Shown: in pieces, positions 34,342-45,511 of the stretch
How positions within the stretch are numbered: the first letter of the stretch is position 1
Layout: every line of letters begins with the position of its first letter
From: JACPDH01 sp041671505
GTDB taxonomy: Bacteria > Acidobacteriota > Thermoanaerobaculia > Gp7-AA8
Reading direction: 5' to 3'
Length of the DNA stretch: 64,000 nucleotides
Assembly (NCBI GenBank): GCA_041671505.1
Contig: JBAZBK010000006.1
Location: 182,264 to 246,263 of the forward strand
Translations under genes and position numbers: made by a program
Notes under the pieces: generated by a model
The model's database searches: none
Told to the model about the DNA's origin: nothing
Seen by the model: the letters and a program-made list of their open reading frames with translations, nothing else

Positions 34342-36174
34342 TCACTCGCGCTCGATACCGAGCGCGGCGTAGAGCTCTCCCACGTCGAAACGGATCGCGT
34401 CGGGCTTTCTCGTCTCGGCGAGCTCGATGTGTTTGAGCAACGCGACGACCTTCTCGCGCCCCGCCTTCGTCCTTGCCGCCTCACGGGGCGACTTCCCCCG
34501 CAGCGCCGGCAGAGCGATGTCGGGCCAGGTCGCGTAGTGCTGGCGCGTCGCCTCGATGATCACCTCCGCCTCCTCGGGCGTCGGCTCGTCGTCGGCCGCC
34601 ACCGCCGCGCCGGAACCGTCCAGCATCGCCGAGGGATCGACATGCTCGCGCAGGCCGCGGCGAACCATCGGGCCGAGCTCGCCTTCGAGCTTCGCCCGCG
34701 CGTCGTCCGCACGACGCAGCGAGTTCGTCTCGACGATGAGCTCCGACTCGCCGAGCTCGATCCGCGCGAGGAGCGTTAGGCTCGCGTCCGGCTCGAACTC
34801 CGGGTCGCCGTCGTAGAGCAGGACGCTGACCGGTCCCTGCTTCGTGTGGTGAAGGTCGGACCCGTCGATCGCGAGCAGTTTCGCGAGGACGATCGGCCGC
34901 TGCGCCGGATCGTAGGCGAAGCGCTCGCGCGTGAAGAGAAACGGGTCGCCGTCGGTGTTATGAAGCTCTGGCATGGAGGACGCGGTCAGGGCCGCGACCG
35001 CGACGGCCTCGTCCCAATTGAGTGCGAGCTCGTACGCCGAATCCCAGGAGCGGAGCCGCTCGAGCGCCTTCGCCTTCGACCGGCCGAACTTCCGCTTCCA
35101 GCGCGCGATGATCGGCGCCACGTCGAGTGGCGCGAGCGCTCCCGCGTGGAGCCCGAAGAGCGCCGGGTTTCCCTCGAACTCGACCACCCGCGCCAGAATC
35201 GCCAGGCGCGCCTCGGCCGTCTCCGATGCCTTCACATCGTGAACGACGCGGTGCTCGCCGCTCAGAAGATCGGTGAGCGTGATGCTCGTTCCGCGGTCCA
35301 CCTCCGTTACTTCCCAGATGCTCAGCCACGCCGCGCGCTGCGCTTCGAACCAGGCGCGCAGGAGAGGGGAGAGGCGCGCGCCTCGCGCCTCGAAGAAATG
35401 CTCGGCCAGCGTGCGCCCTCCGCTCGGGGCGTGCCAGATCGCGAGCGTCTCCCCCAGCTCCTGAGATGGATCGAACTCGAACGGCACGTCGGTGTCGGGC
35501 TCGAGCCCCTCGCGGTGCGCGTGTTTGTCGATCGCGTCGACGAGCTCCTTCTCCAGTTCGCGGAGGGGCGCGCGCAGCGCTTCCCGGGCCTCCGCCTTCG
35601 CCTCGTCCTTCGCGAGGAGGCAGCACTTCTTGTACTTCTTCCCGCTGCCGCACGGGCATGCGTCGTTGCGCTCCGGCTCGCGCGGAGGCGCGGGCACCGC
35701 CACCGGCCCTCGGCGCGAGCGCGCGGCCGCGTCGGTCAGGCAGTCGAGCACGGCGCGCATCGCGAAGAACACGAGGACCGATTCCTGATCAACGTCTTCC
35801 GGATCCTTGTCTCCCAGGATCTGCGCGGCGACGAGCGCGAGGAGCTCCTCCTCGCGCGGCTGCGACAGCGGGGCCTCTCCGGTCGCGAACGCCGTTGCCT
35901 CTTCCCTCGTCCTCTCCAGCGCTGCGTCGAGATCCTCGCCCGAGACGAGGTCGATCCCGTGCGGGTACGCCTCCTCGAAGATCGCGAGCAGTCCGACGAG
36001 CGTACCGAGGAAGCGAACGTGCGGAAAGGAGGGGAACTCGTCCTCAATCTGTAGCGCGTCCTCGGCGAGCACCGGCTGCGTCGCGAGAAGTCGACGCATT
36101 TCCTTCTGGTACGCCCGGTCGGAGAGCCGGTCGAGTCTCGTGAGCACGGCGTCGATCGTCGCTTCGTGGATCAT
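34342..36174 (-). CDS. SEC-C motif protein of unknown function
   Basis: A 610-residue cytoplasmic protein. I start at ATG 36174 (MIHEATID); upstream in-frame sequence is repeat DNA. A zinc-binding SEC-C motif, NDACPCGSGKKYKKCC, sits near residue 180, as in SecA tails and many uncharacterised proteins. Flanking parts are helical and acidic. I see no catalytic motif and no signal peptide. The gene lies alone between repeat elements B1 and A2, so it may be a mobile cassette passenger. SEC-C proteins often bind partners or nucleic acid through the zinc knuckle. Confidence 0.8.
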   Translation of the reverse strand: MIHEATIDAVLTRLDRLSDRAYQKEMRRLLATQPVLAEDALQIEDEFPSFPHVRFLGTLVGLLAIFEEAYPHGIDLVSGEDLDAALERTREEATAFATGEAPLSQPREEELLALVAAQILGDKDPEDVDQESVLVFFAMRAVLDCLTDAAARSRRGPVAVPAPPREPERNDACPCGSGKKYKKCCLLAKDEAKAEAREALRAPLRELEKELVDAIDKHAHREGLEPDTDVPFEFDPSQELGETLAIWHAPSGGRTLAEHFFEARGARLSPLLRAWFEAQRAAWLSIWEVTEVDRGTSITLTDLLSGEHRVVHDVKASETAEARLAILARVVEFEGNPALFGLHAGALAPLDVAPIIARWKRKFGRSKAKALERLRSWDSAYELALNWDEAVAVAALTASSMPELHNTDGDPFLFTRERFAYDPAQRPIVLAKLLAIDGSDLHHTKQGPVSVLLYDGDPEFEPDASLTLLARIELGESELIVETNSLRRADDARAKLEGELGPMVRRGLREHVDPSAMLDGSGAAVAADDEPTPEEAEVIIEATRQHYATWPDIALPALRGKSPREAARTKAGREKVVALLKHIELAETRKPDAIRFDVGELYAALGIERE

Positions 36175-36218
36175 TCGCGAAGCGTAAATGACCCGGTTGT
36201 CCGAGGGAAGCCCCGTGT

Positions 36219-36375
36219 TGTAGCCAAGGTCTCCGGCCTTGGCCCCCCGTGACAACCCCGCGCATGCCTCCCGTCTCCCGACGAACGCCGTCCTGTACCC
36301 CAGGCGCCTCGCCTTGGCAAGTTGTGTCACTTGTGCACATCGCACGGTGGGCCAAGGCCGGAGGCCTTGGCTACA
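36219..36375. repeat. composite repeat type A, copy 2
   Basis: A 157-base copy of the element at 33973-34129, in the same orientation, with ends TGTAGCCAAGG and CCTTGGCTACA and the same internal order (GTGACAACCCCGCGCAT, CCAGGCG, GTTGTGTCACTTG). It lies just upstream of vapBC and downstream-facing from the SEC-C gene start. Confidence 0.85.
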
Positions 36376-36396
36376 AGCGTCTTCCCGTCGCACCAA

Positions 36397-36419
36397 TGAT
36401 GCATCAAACGAGGTATACT
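36397..36419 (+). promoter_or_regulatory. vapBC promoter/operator candidate
   Basis: A perfect palindrome TGATGCATCA (36397-36406) lies just before TATACT (36414-36419), a good -10 box that itself overlaps the palindrome GTATAC. Toxin-antitoxin operons are commonly repressed by their own products at such sites. Confidence 0.45.
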
Positions 36420-36442
36420 TGAGCCATCATCGGAGAGCATCA

Positions 36443-36634
36443 ATGCGCACCACGATCAACATCGACGACCGGCTGCTCGAGGAAGCGCAGCGCATTACCG
36501 GCACGACGGAGCGGACCGCGCTCATCCACGACGGCTTGCGCGCGCTCATTGCGAGGGAGAGCGCGCGTCGGCTCGCGCGCCTCGGCGCAAGTGACCCGCG
36601 TGCCGCCGCGCCGCGGAGGCGCAGGACGGCGTGA
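36443..36634 (+). CDS. vapB: VapB-type antitoxin (DUF2191-like)
   Basis: A 63-residue antitoxin starting MRTTINIDDRLLEEAQRI, the standard ribbon-helix-helix N-terminus that binds DNA, followed by a helical region (TERTALIHDGLRALIARES) and a basic tail. It would neutralise the toxin encoded next and repress its own operon. Its TGA overlaps the toxin GTG start by four bases. ATG 36443 follows CGGAG. Confidence 0.88.
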   Translation: MRTTINIDDRLLEEAQRITGTTERTALIHDGLRALIARESARRLARLGASDPRAAAPRRRRTA

Positions 36635-36999
36635 TCCTCGCCGACACCTCGGTCTGGATCGATCACTTTCGCAGGGGCAACGCTGCGCTCGTCGAAGCCC
36701 TCGAGCGTGAAGACGTGCTCGTGCATCCCTTCGTCATCGGTGAGCTCGCCTGTGGAGAGCTGAAGAAGCGCCGCGAGATCCTCGAGCTCCTCGCCTCGCT
36801 GCCGTCGGCGATCGTCGCGAGCGACGAGGAGGCCCTGCAGTTCATCGAGCAACGTCGGTTGATGGGGAAGGGGATCGGCTACATCGACGTCCACCTTCTC
36901 GCTTCGGCGGCGCTCACCGAGGGCGCGCGCCTCTGGACCCTCGACAAACGCCTCGCCCCGTTCGCCCGCGCGGTGCCCGGCTCGTCGCAGCGATCGTAG
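36631..36999 (+). CDS. vapC: VapC-type PIN-domain toxin
   Basis: A 122-residue ribonuclease toxin. PIN-domain acidic residues are seen in ILADTSVWIDHF (first Asp), ELACGELK (Glu), GYIDVHLLASA (Asp) and LWTLDKRL (Asp). VapC toxins cleave tRNA or rRNA when freed from VapB. The start is GTG inside the antitoxin stop codon. The pair lies between repeat A2 and the Fic gene. Confidence 0.92.
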   Translation: MILADTSVWIDHFRRGNAALVEALEREDVLVHPFVIGELACGELKKRREILELLASLPSAIVASDEEALQFIEQRRLMGKGIGYIDVHLLASAALTEGARLWTLDKRLAPFARAVPGSSQRS

Positions 37000-37185
37000 C
37001 GCCGGCGTCCCGCCTCCGAGCCTTCCTCCGTAGGAGCGACGCCGTACGTCGCCCGTTGCCGCTTCGTTGGCGACGCTCCGTGGTCGCCAGGGCCTCCGAC
37101 CCCACCCCCCGAAGCTCCGTGCCGCCGTGAAAAAGGGGCCGTTTTCCCCGCGCTCGTTTTTCGCAGCCGTTCCCGATGAGGAGGC

Positions 37186-37215
37186 TTGCTAAACGATTCA
37201 TCGGTTTGCTTTAAT
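37186..37215 (+). promoter_or_regulatory. candidate promoter of the Fic gene
   Basis: TTGCTA (37186-37191) and TTTAAT (37210-37215) are spaced by 18 bases. The expected transcription start lies only about seven bases before the ATG, so the mRNA may be nearly leaderless; no clear ribosome site is present. Confidence 0.4.
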
Positions 37216-37228
37216 AAGCTCGACTCTT

Positions 37229-38431
37229 ATGAAACGATCCGCAATCAGTCGCACGGCGACTGGCCGCCCATCGGGACACTACGTCGTGGTCTCCACCGTC
37301 GGAGCGGAGCGTGTCCGGGCATTCGTTCCCGCGCCGCTCCCACCGAAGCCCACGCTCGTCATCGATCACGCCCTGCGCGACCTCTTCGATCGCGCGTTGC
37401 TGGCGCTTGGAAGGCTCGACAGCGTTACCTCGCTGCTGCCCGACCCTCATCTCTTCCTCTACATGTACGTTCGAAAGGAGGCGGTACTCTCGTCGCAGAT
37501 CGAAGGGACGCAGTCGTCGCTCTCCGACCTTCTGCTGTTCGAGCTCGACGAGGCGCCTGGCGCGCCACTCGATGACGTGGTCGAGGTGTCCAACTACGTG
37601 GCGGCGCTCGAGCACGGGATTGAGCGCTTGCGCTCCGGTTTTCCGCTCTCGAATCGCCTCATACGCGAATTGCACGAGCGGCTGCTCGCCCGAGGCCGCG
37701 GAGCGTCGAAGCAACCCGGCTCGTTCCGGCGCTCGCAGAACTGGATCGGCGGGACGCGGCCTGGAAACGCGCGATTCGTCCCGCCCCCTCCGGCTCTCCT
37801 CGCGGAAGCGATGGGGGCGCTCGAACGATTCATGAACGACGAGCCGGAAGGCACGGAACGACTCGTAAAGGCGGCGCTCGTGCATGCGCAGTTCGAGACG
37901 ATTCATCCCTTCCTCGACGGCAATGGAAGAGTGGGGCGACTGCTCATATCGCTGCTCCTCTGTGCCGACGGCGCCCTTCGAGAGCCGATGCTCTATCTCA
38001 GTCTCTGGTTCAAGGCGCATCGGGACGAATACTACGAACGGCTTTCACGAGTTCGGAGCGACTCGGATTGGATCGGTTGGCTTGCCTTCTTTGCGGAGGG
38101 GGTCCGTGAGACTGCCGACGGCGCGGTCGCAGCGGCACGATCGCTCGCGATGATGTCGCAGCGTGACCGGGCGACGATTACGGGCGCGGGCCGACGGGCC
38201 GGATCCGCGCTCCGAGTTCACGACGCGCTCCAGCGACGGCCTGTCGCCTCCATCGCCGCGCTCGCATCGGAATCGGGCCTCACGCTTCCAACCGTCACCG
38301 CTGCGCTCCACACGCTGACCGATCTCGGCATCGTCCGCGAGATCACAGGCCGGCGGCGCAGCCGCCTCTTCTCCTACGTCGCGTATCTCGATCAACTGCG
38401 CGCGGGAACCGATCCGATCGAGAGACGATAA
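37229..38431 (+). CDS. Fic family protein (class II, self-inhibited)
   Basis: A 400-residue Fic enzyme, expected to attach AMP or a related group to a target protein. The core motif HPFLDGNGRVGR lies near residue 226. The inhibitory helix SSQIEGTQ (about 88-95), with its SxxxEG pattern, places it among class II Fic proteins that carry their own inhibitor. An N-terminal Fic_N-like domain precedes it, and a winged-helix DNA-binding domain follows (about 330-385: SIAALASESGLTLPTVTAALHTLTDLGIV). No separate antitoxin is needed. The target is unknown. Confidence 0.92.
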   Translation: MKRSAISRTATGRPSGHYVVVSTVGAERVRAFVPAPLPPKPTLVIDHALRDLFDRALLALGRLDSVTSLLPDPHLFLYMYVRKEAVLSSQIEGTQSSLSDLLLFELDEAPGAPLDDVVEVSNYVAALEHGIERLRSGFPLSNRLIRELHERLLARGRGASKQPGSFRRSQNWIGGTRPGNARFVPPPPALLAEAMGALERFMNDEPEGTERLVKAALVHAQFETIHPFLDGNGRVGRLLISLLLCADGALREPMLYLSLWFKAHRDEYYERLSRVRSDSDWIGWLAFFAEGVRETADGAVAAARSLAMMSQRDRATITGAGRRAGSALRVHDALQRRPVASIAALASESGLTLPTVTAALHTLTDLGIVREITGRRRSRLFSYVAYLDQLRAGTDPIERR

Positions 38432-38454
38432 AGAGCGCCGCCGTCGTCCCCCTC

Positions 38455-38520
38455 GTAGCCAAGGCCTCCGGCCCTGGCCCCCGTGACAACAAGGCGCATC
38501 CCGCCCACTTCCCGCTGAGC
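38455..38520. repeat. partial copy of repeat type A
   Basis: GTAGCCAAGGCCTCCGGCC (one base altered later), then CCCCGTGACAAC and GGCGCATCCCGCC, match the left half of element A. The right half is absent, and element B follows 25 bases later. Confidence 0.65.
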
Positions 38521-38544
38521 GCCAGCTCCCCGCATCCGCCCCTT

Positions 38545-38676
38545 ATGTGGAGTGCGAAAGCAAAGCTTTCGCCCCTCCGTGCGGAAGCGACAGCTTCCGC
38601 ACGACGTCCGAGTCCCATCCTTGCCGAAGCTCCGCTTCGGCAAGTAGAGGCGAAAGCTTCGCTTTCGCACTCCACA
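38545..38676. repeat. composite repeat type B, copy 2
   Basis: Same orientation and ends as the copy at 34201-34335 (ATGTGGAGTGCGAAAGC and GCTTTCGCACTCCACAT), three bases shorter, with the same internal AGCTTC and CGAAGC hairpins. Confidence 0.85.
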
Positions 38677-38686
38677 TCACCCCTTC

Positions 38687-39029
38687 GTCGCGTAGCGACG
38701 ACCCACCTTTGCCCCCGGTGGCAAGTCCCGCGAAGCGGGACGAAGCCACCGGGGGAACGAGCCACAAGACCTCGAGCGCCGCGTAGCGGCGCCCCATCCA
38801 TCGTCGCGTAGCGACGACAGACCTTTGCCCCCGGTGGCAAGTCCCGCGGAGCGGGACGAAGCCACCGGGGGAACGCGCCAGGAAAACCTCCGCGCCGCGT
38901 AGCGGCGCCCCATCCATCGTCGCGTAGCGACGACAGACCTTTGCCCCCGGTGGCAAGTCCCGCGGAGCGGGACGAAGCCACCGGGGGAACGCGCCAGGAA
39001 AACCTCCGCGCCGCATAGCGGCGCCACAC
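38687..39029. repeat. three tandem copies of a 115-117 base palindromic unit (type C)
   Basis: Units start at 38687, 38804 and 38919. Each holds three hairpins: GTCGCGTAGCGACGAC; CCCCCGGTGGC paired with GCCACCGGGGG around an inner GTCCCGCGGAGCGGGAC; and GCGCCGCGTAGCGGCGC. Units 2 and 3 are nearly identical, which implies recent duplication. The units are too long and too palindromic for a CRISPR array. Confidence 0.85.
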
Positions 39030-39449
39030 CCCGGCACCGAACTCCATCGCAATTCTCGATTGACGCAACCGCCATCGCCCCGCGTTAGGCATCCCTAACC
39101 ATCCCTCCCCAAACCCCGCCGAACTCCATCACCATCACCCGTGACCCGGAATCGAGCCCCGTGACCGTTTTTTGCTACCATGCCCTTGTCAGTTTGGCCC
39201 CAGCCATCTGAAGTTGGCTTCCCTCACACGCCTGCCAGCTCCAGAATGAGGAAATCCGAAGTTCGTCGAGTGTCCTGCCGCGCGGCATCCCCGGCGTCGC
39301 GCGGGCGGTGATTTCGTACGACCGTGGCTCGGCAGTTCGCCGATGCCGATCCGGGGAGGTAGGGTTTTCTTCGGACGCGGCACTCCTTTACAGGATGTCC
39401 GTGGCCACGCAGCTCGCGCGACACACAGACAAAGGAACTCCGGACTTTC
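39030..39449. other. gap before the type I restriction operon
   Basis: This 420-base stretch has no supported gene. It holds a short inverted repeat GTTAGG/CCTAAC near 39082-39098 and an extended -10-like TGCTACCAT at 39173-39181 after a run of Ts, a weak candidate promoter for hsdM. Confidence 0.35.
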
Positions 39450-41004
<1,555 letters not shown>

Positions 41005-41015
<11 letters not shown>

Positions 41016-42375
41016 GACGCTAGTCGGCCCTGCCCCTGACGGTTGGGAGTACACGACTCTCGCCGTCGCCTGCCAGCGCGGTGGGGGAGACATCCAGACC
41101 GGACCCTTTGGCAGCCAGCTCCACGCTGCCGACTATGTGCCCATCGGCATTCCGTCGATCATGCCTCAGAACATCGGTGACAACCGGATCGTCGAGGAGG
41201 GCATCGCACGCATTGCTCAGGAGGATGCAAGGCGCCTGAGTCGGTATCTCGTCCGCGCTGGCGACATCGTCTACAGCCGGCGCGGTGATGTCGAACGTCG
41301 CGCGCTTGTCCGTGACAATGAAAACGGGTGGTTGTGCGGCACCGGTTGTCTTCGGGTACGGCTCGGTGATCGAGGTCCCGATCCTCGCTTTGCTACTTAC
41401 TACCTCGGACACCCGGCGGTCCGCGAATGGATCGTCCGGCATGCTCACGGCGCCACGATGCCGAATCTGAACACAGCGTTACTCGGTGCCTGTCCCTTCG
41501 TTGTTCCGCCGCCGAACGAACAACGCGCTATCGCGCACATCCTCGGCACGCTGGACGACAAGATCGAGCTAAACCGGCGGATGAACGAGTCGCTGGAGGC
41601 GGTGGCTCGGGCGCTCTTCAAGTCCTGGTTCGTCGACTTCGACCCTGTCCGCGCCAAGGCCGAAGGCCGCGACTCCGGCCTGCCTAACCACATCGCCAAC
41701 CTCTTCCCTGATTCCTTCGAAGACTCCGAGCTGGGCGAGATTCCGACAGGCTGGTGCTTTCGGACCCTTTCCGATGTGCTCAGTGTCCTGACCGACGGCT
41801 CGCATTCATCGCCTGCGACTACGGAGTTTGGCCTTCCGATGGCATCAGTGAAGGACCTGACGCCCTGGGGAGTTGTTGTGTCAACTTGCCGAAGAATTTC
41901 TCCCCGAGACTTCGACGGACTAGTGGCCAATGGGTGCCAGCCGAGCCGAGGCGACATATTGCTATCCAAGGACGGCGCAAGATGCCTCGAGATCGCTTGC
42001 GAGTATCAGCAAGAGGATCAGATCGTCCTTCTGTCATCAGTTGCCATTTTGCGACCGAAGAAAAGGAATTGGTCGTCGTACATTCACACTTGGCTAACGC
42101 TCCCGTCGACGAGGATCTATCTCCGGGAAGGCTTCGTTTCGGGCAGCGCGATTCCGCGCGCTGTCTTGAAGGACCTGAAACGAGTAGAGCTCTTAGTGCC
42201 CTCAGATCAGGCGGTGGGCGCTTTTGACGACGAGGTTGAGGTTCTTCGCGAACGGATTCGCAACAACGTGAACGAATCAGCGACGCTTGCGAGAGCGCGC
42301 GACGCGTTGCTCCCCAAACTCATCTCCGGCGAGATGCGTGTCGGCGAACGAACTGAGAGATCCATCCATGAATAG
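41005..42375 (+). CDS. hsdS: type I restriction-modification specificity subunit HsdS
   Basis: A 456-residue specificity subunit with two target-recognition domains (about 10-170 and 245-400) and conserved helical spacers, the first ending ILGTLDDKIELNRRMNESLE and ALFKSWFVDFDPVRAKAEG. The second spacer (LRERIRNNVNESATLARARD) closes the protein. The start is ATG 41005, overlapping hsdM by 11 bases. The second TRD region is lower in GC than hsdM, consistent with exchange of recognition domains. Its stop overlaps the next gene by eight bases. Confidence 0.95.
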
Positions 42376-45300
42376 CGCAACGTACCCTCGTGGATCCGAG
42401 TGGCGGAAGTGGGACCTCCACATCCACGGCCCGGGCACAAAGCTGAATGATCAATTCAAGACGGCTGACGGTTCCGATGCCTGGGATGTTTATTGTCGGA
42501 AACTCTTCGAATCGGACGTGGAGGTTTTCGGCATTGCCGACTATTTTTCTGCCGATGGCTATTTCGCTACATGGGAGAAGTATAAAGAGCGGTATCCAGA
42601 CTCGCCCAAGGTGTTCTTTCCGAATATCGAGCTGCGGACAACCGACGTCGTAAATAGGGAACAGGAAGAGGTCAACGTCCATCTCCTCTTTAACTCATTC
42701 CGACACGACCATGTCGCCAGGATAAGGTCCTTTCTCGACACCCTCAAGACCAGCAAGACGGATGGAGACCTTCGGAATATCAAGGCTTCGGAACTCAAGC
42801 ACGAGAATGACTACGCGGCGGCAACGACGACGCGAGCTTTTATCCAGGAAGCGCTCGCCGAGACATATGGTGAGGATGCTGACTATCTGGATTACCTGCT
42901 CATCGTCACGGCGGCGAACAACGACGGCATCCGGCCCGAGCGCGGCAAGAAGCGCAAACTCCTGATCACTGACGAGCTCGACAAGTTCAGCGACGCCTTC
43001 TTCGGTAATTCCGGCAATGTCGATTACTTTCTCTCGACCCGTCGCGCCGAAGACAAGGAAGTGTTCACAGAACCCAAGCCAGTCCTGTCGGGTTGCGATG
43101 CCCATTCGCTCTCCGATGTCGACGAGAAGCTCGGGCAGGTCGTGTCTGACACCACCGACGGCATCGTCCACGAGCCGACATGGATCAAAGCAGACCTGAC
43201 ATTCGAAGGTCTAAAGCAGATCATTTTCGAGCCGAGCAATCGGGTGTTCATCGGCGGAGAGCCGGAGATCGAACGCCGAGTCAGGCAAAACAAGACGCGC
43301 TACATCGAATCGCTGCACGTGAGTAACGTAGAGGGATATCGGCCGGAGCACCATGGAGCGTGGTTCTCCGACGAAGAAATACCCCTCGGCAAGGAGCTTG
43401 TCGCAATCATCGGGAACAAAGGTAGCGGCAAGAGTGCCGTGACGGACATCATCGGTCTGCTTGGCAATACTCATAACCGGACCTCGAAGGGCCTGATTGG
43501 CTCGAGGGTCGACGAACTGTTTTCATTCCTCAACACCGAGAAGTTCCTCAAGGGTGGATGCGCAAAGCACTTCCAGGGAACGTTGAATTGGTATGAGGGT
43601 GAACCGGATAGGAAGCTACTCGATGCGCCAGTCGCAGTGGCCTTACCCGAAAAGGTTGAATATCTACCGCAGAAGTACTTGGAACGAATCTGCGCGAACA
43701 TCGCCGACGACGAGTTTCGAGTAACGCTCAATGAAGTCATTTTTCGCTACGTCAGGCCACAGGACCAGCACGGCAAGGATAGTCTCGACGCTTTGATTTC
43801 CTACCGAACTCAACAGGCTGAGGAAGACATCGCCCTGCGAAGCCAAGATCTTCATCAGGCCAACGCGAAGGTCGTTTCGCTCGAGAGGAAGCTGACGGAG
43901 GATTTCCGCAAACAGCTTGAAGAGAAGATCAGGCTGAAGAAAGAAGACATCGACGCGCACGCGAAGGCATTACCGATTGAAAAGCAGAATCCCGAGGCGG
44001 GTGGAGAAACGGCTTCGGAAGAAGTTCTGCAGGTCGAACAACTCACCGAGAAGATTGCCGCGCTCGCGTCGCAAATCGTGCAGCTTGAGACCGAGCAGGT
44101 CGCGGTTAGCACCATGGTCGAGCAACTGGGGCAGCTCCGGCAGGCCATCGCGCGCGAGGCTGCCAACCTGAGCCGGCTAGAAGCCGAACACGAGGATACT
44201 CTCGCAGCCACTGGTTTGAGGTTCAGCAACATCGTCACGCTATCGCTGGACTACAGCTCCCTCGACACCGTCTTCGCAGAGAAGGGCCGGAGATTGCTCC
44301 AGATCGAGGCGTTGCTTCTGAGTGCGGCCGACATCGCGATGATCGGCGGCGACCACGAGAACGCGGCGCAATCGGCGCGTGACGCCGCGACCGATGCGAG
44401 TCTTGTTTGCCGGGAAGCGGCGCTGGAGAAGGAGAAGAATGACCTTGTCGAGCGCCTCGGTAAGCCGGCGCGCGAGTACCAGCAATATCTCAACGACTTA
44501 AAGCTCTGGACAGACCGCGAAACCGAACTTCGTGGGCACGGCCAGAGCCCCGGTGGAGATACGCTCAAATGGCTAGAAAAGGAACTGGATAGCGTCAACA
44601 CGGTCTATCCCGGCAGATTGGACACGGCCCGCGCAGAACGCGAGTTGGTTGGTAAGGAAATCTTCAGCAAGAAGCGGGGGCTGACGCTGTTCTATAACAG
44701 CGTCAAGCAGTCCATGGACGGCGAGCTCGCCAAGTGCCGCGAGCAGCTTGGCGATTATGACATCTCGATCGAAGCGGGGCTTCGGTTCAACCCGTCTTTC
44801 ATTGGCAAGTTCCTGGAGTTCATAAATCAGGGAGCCGTCGGCAGTTTTCGGGGAGTAGAGCTAGGCCAGGCGATGCTGGGACGCTTCACCGACTCGGTCA
44901 CGGATTGGGAAGACGAGCAGCAGGTGTTTTCAGCGCTTGGCGCGATCGTCGAAGCCCTGCACGCGGACAAGCGCGAAGACGCTGCTGCGTTAAACGCCCC
45001 CCGCGATGTGTTCAAGCAGATGAAGGGGCAGAAGCCAGTCGAGGAGTTGTACGACTATCTCTTTGGCTTTGACTGGCTCGATACGAAGTACGACCTAAAG
45101 GTCGATGGCAAAGATCTGAGCGAACTCTCACCCGGAGAGCGCGGTGGTTTGCTTCTCGTCTTCTATCTCATGCTGGATCGTCAGGATATCCCACTGGTCA
45201 TCGACCAACCCGAAGACAACCTTGACAACAAGAGCGTTTACGAAATCCTCGTGACGTTCATAAAGCAGGCCAAGAAGCGAAGGCAGATCATTCTGGTGAC

Positions 45301-45511
45301 GCACAACCCCAATCTCGCGGTCGTCGCCGATGCCGAACAGATCATTCACGTCTCGATCGACAAGAAAGACGGCAAGCACGACTTCGATTTCTTTTCTGGA
45401 GCCATCGAGGATCCACGTATTAATCAAGCCGTTGTAGATATCCTCGAAGGAACGATGCCCGCGTTTGACAATCGGCGGTTGAAGTACCGAAAGCAAAGGC
45501 GGGCTGTGTGA
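42368..45511 (+). CDS. PHP-domain/SMC-like ATPase (TrlF-like), restriction-linked
   Basis: A 1047-residue protein with two parts. The N-terminal 300 residues look like a PHP phosphoesterase: WDLHIHGPG, VFGIADYFSADGY, VNVHLLF and GCDAHSL give the expected HxH, Asp, His and DxH metal ligands. From about residue 340 comes an SMC/RecN-like ATPase with Walker A IIGNKGSGKSAV (about 346-357), a long coiled coil (about 485-780), signature LSPGERGGLLL, Walker B IPLVIDQPEDNLDN and the H-loop ILVTHNPN. This matches what annotation pipelines call TrlF-family ATPases. The role is unproven; DNA-end sensing or nuclease activity within the restriction system is likely. GC content is clearly lower than hsdM. 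Confidence 0.85.
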   Translation: MNSATYPRGSEWRKWDLHIHGPGTKLNDQFKTADGSDAWDVYCRKLFESDVEVFGIADYFSADGYFATWEKYKERYPDSPKVFFPNIELRTTDVVNREQEEVNVHLLFNSFRHDHVARIRSFLDTLKTSKTDGDLRNIKASELKHENDYAAATTTRAFIQEALAETYGEDADYLDYLLIVTAANNDGIRPERGKKRKLLITDELDKFSDAFFGNSGNVDYFLSTRRAEDKEVFTEPKPVLSGCDAHSLSDVDEKLGQVVSDTTDGIVHEPTWIKADLTFEGLKQIIFEPSNRVFIGGEPEIERRVRQNKTRYIESLHVSNVEGYRPEHHGAWFSDEEIPLGKELVAIIGNKGSGKSAVTDIIGLLGNTHNRTSKGLIGSRVDELFSFLNTEKFLKGGCAKHFQGTLNWYEGEPDRKLLDAPVAVALPEKVEYLPQKYLERICANIADDEFRVTLNEVIFRYVRPQDQHGKDSLDALISYRTQQAEEDIALRSQDLHQANAKVVSLERKLTEDFRKQLEEKIRLKKEDIDAHAKALPIEKQNPEAGGETASEEVLQVEQLTEKIAALASQIVQLETEQVAVSTMVEQLGQLRQAIAREAANLSRLEAEHEDTLAATGLRFSNIVTLSLDYSSLDTVFAEKGRRLLQIEALLLSAADIAMIGGDHENAAQSARDAATDASLVCREAALEKEKNDLVERLGKPAREYQQYLNDLKLWTDRETELRGHGQSPGGDTLKWLEKELDSVNTVYPGRLDTARAERELVGKEIFSKKRGLTLFYNSVKQSMDGELAKCREQLGDYDISIEAGLRFNPSFIGKFLEFINQGAVGSFRGVELGQAMLGRFTDSVTDWEDEQQVFSALGAIVEALHADKREDAAALNAPRDVFKQMKGQKPVEELYDYLFGFDWLDTKYDLKVDGKDLSELSPGERGGLLLVFYLMLDRQDIPLVIDQPEDNLDNKSVYEILVTFIKQAKKRRQIILVTHNPNLAVVADAEQIIHVSIDKKDGKHDFDFFSGAIEDPRINQAVVDILEGTMPAFDNRRLKYRKQRRAV

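Noticed and set aside
38687..39029. CRISPR array
   Set aside because: Units of about 116 bases are repeated whole with no unique spacers, are internally palindromic, and no cas gene is nearby.
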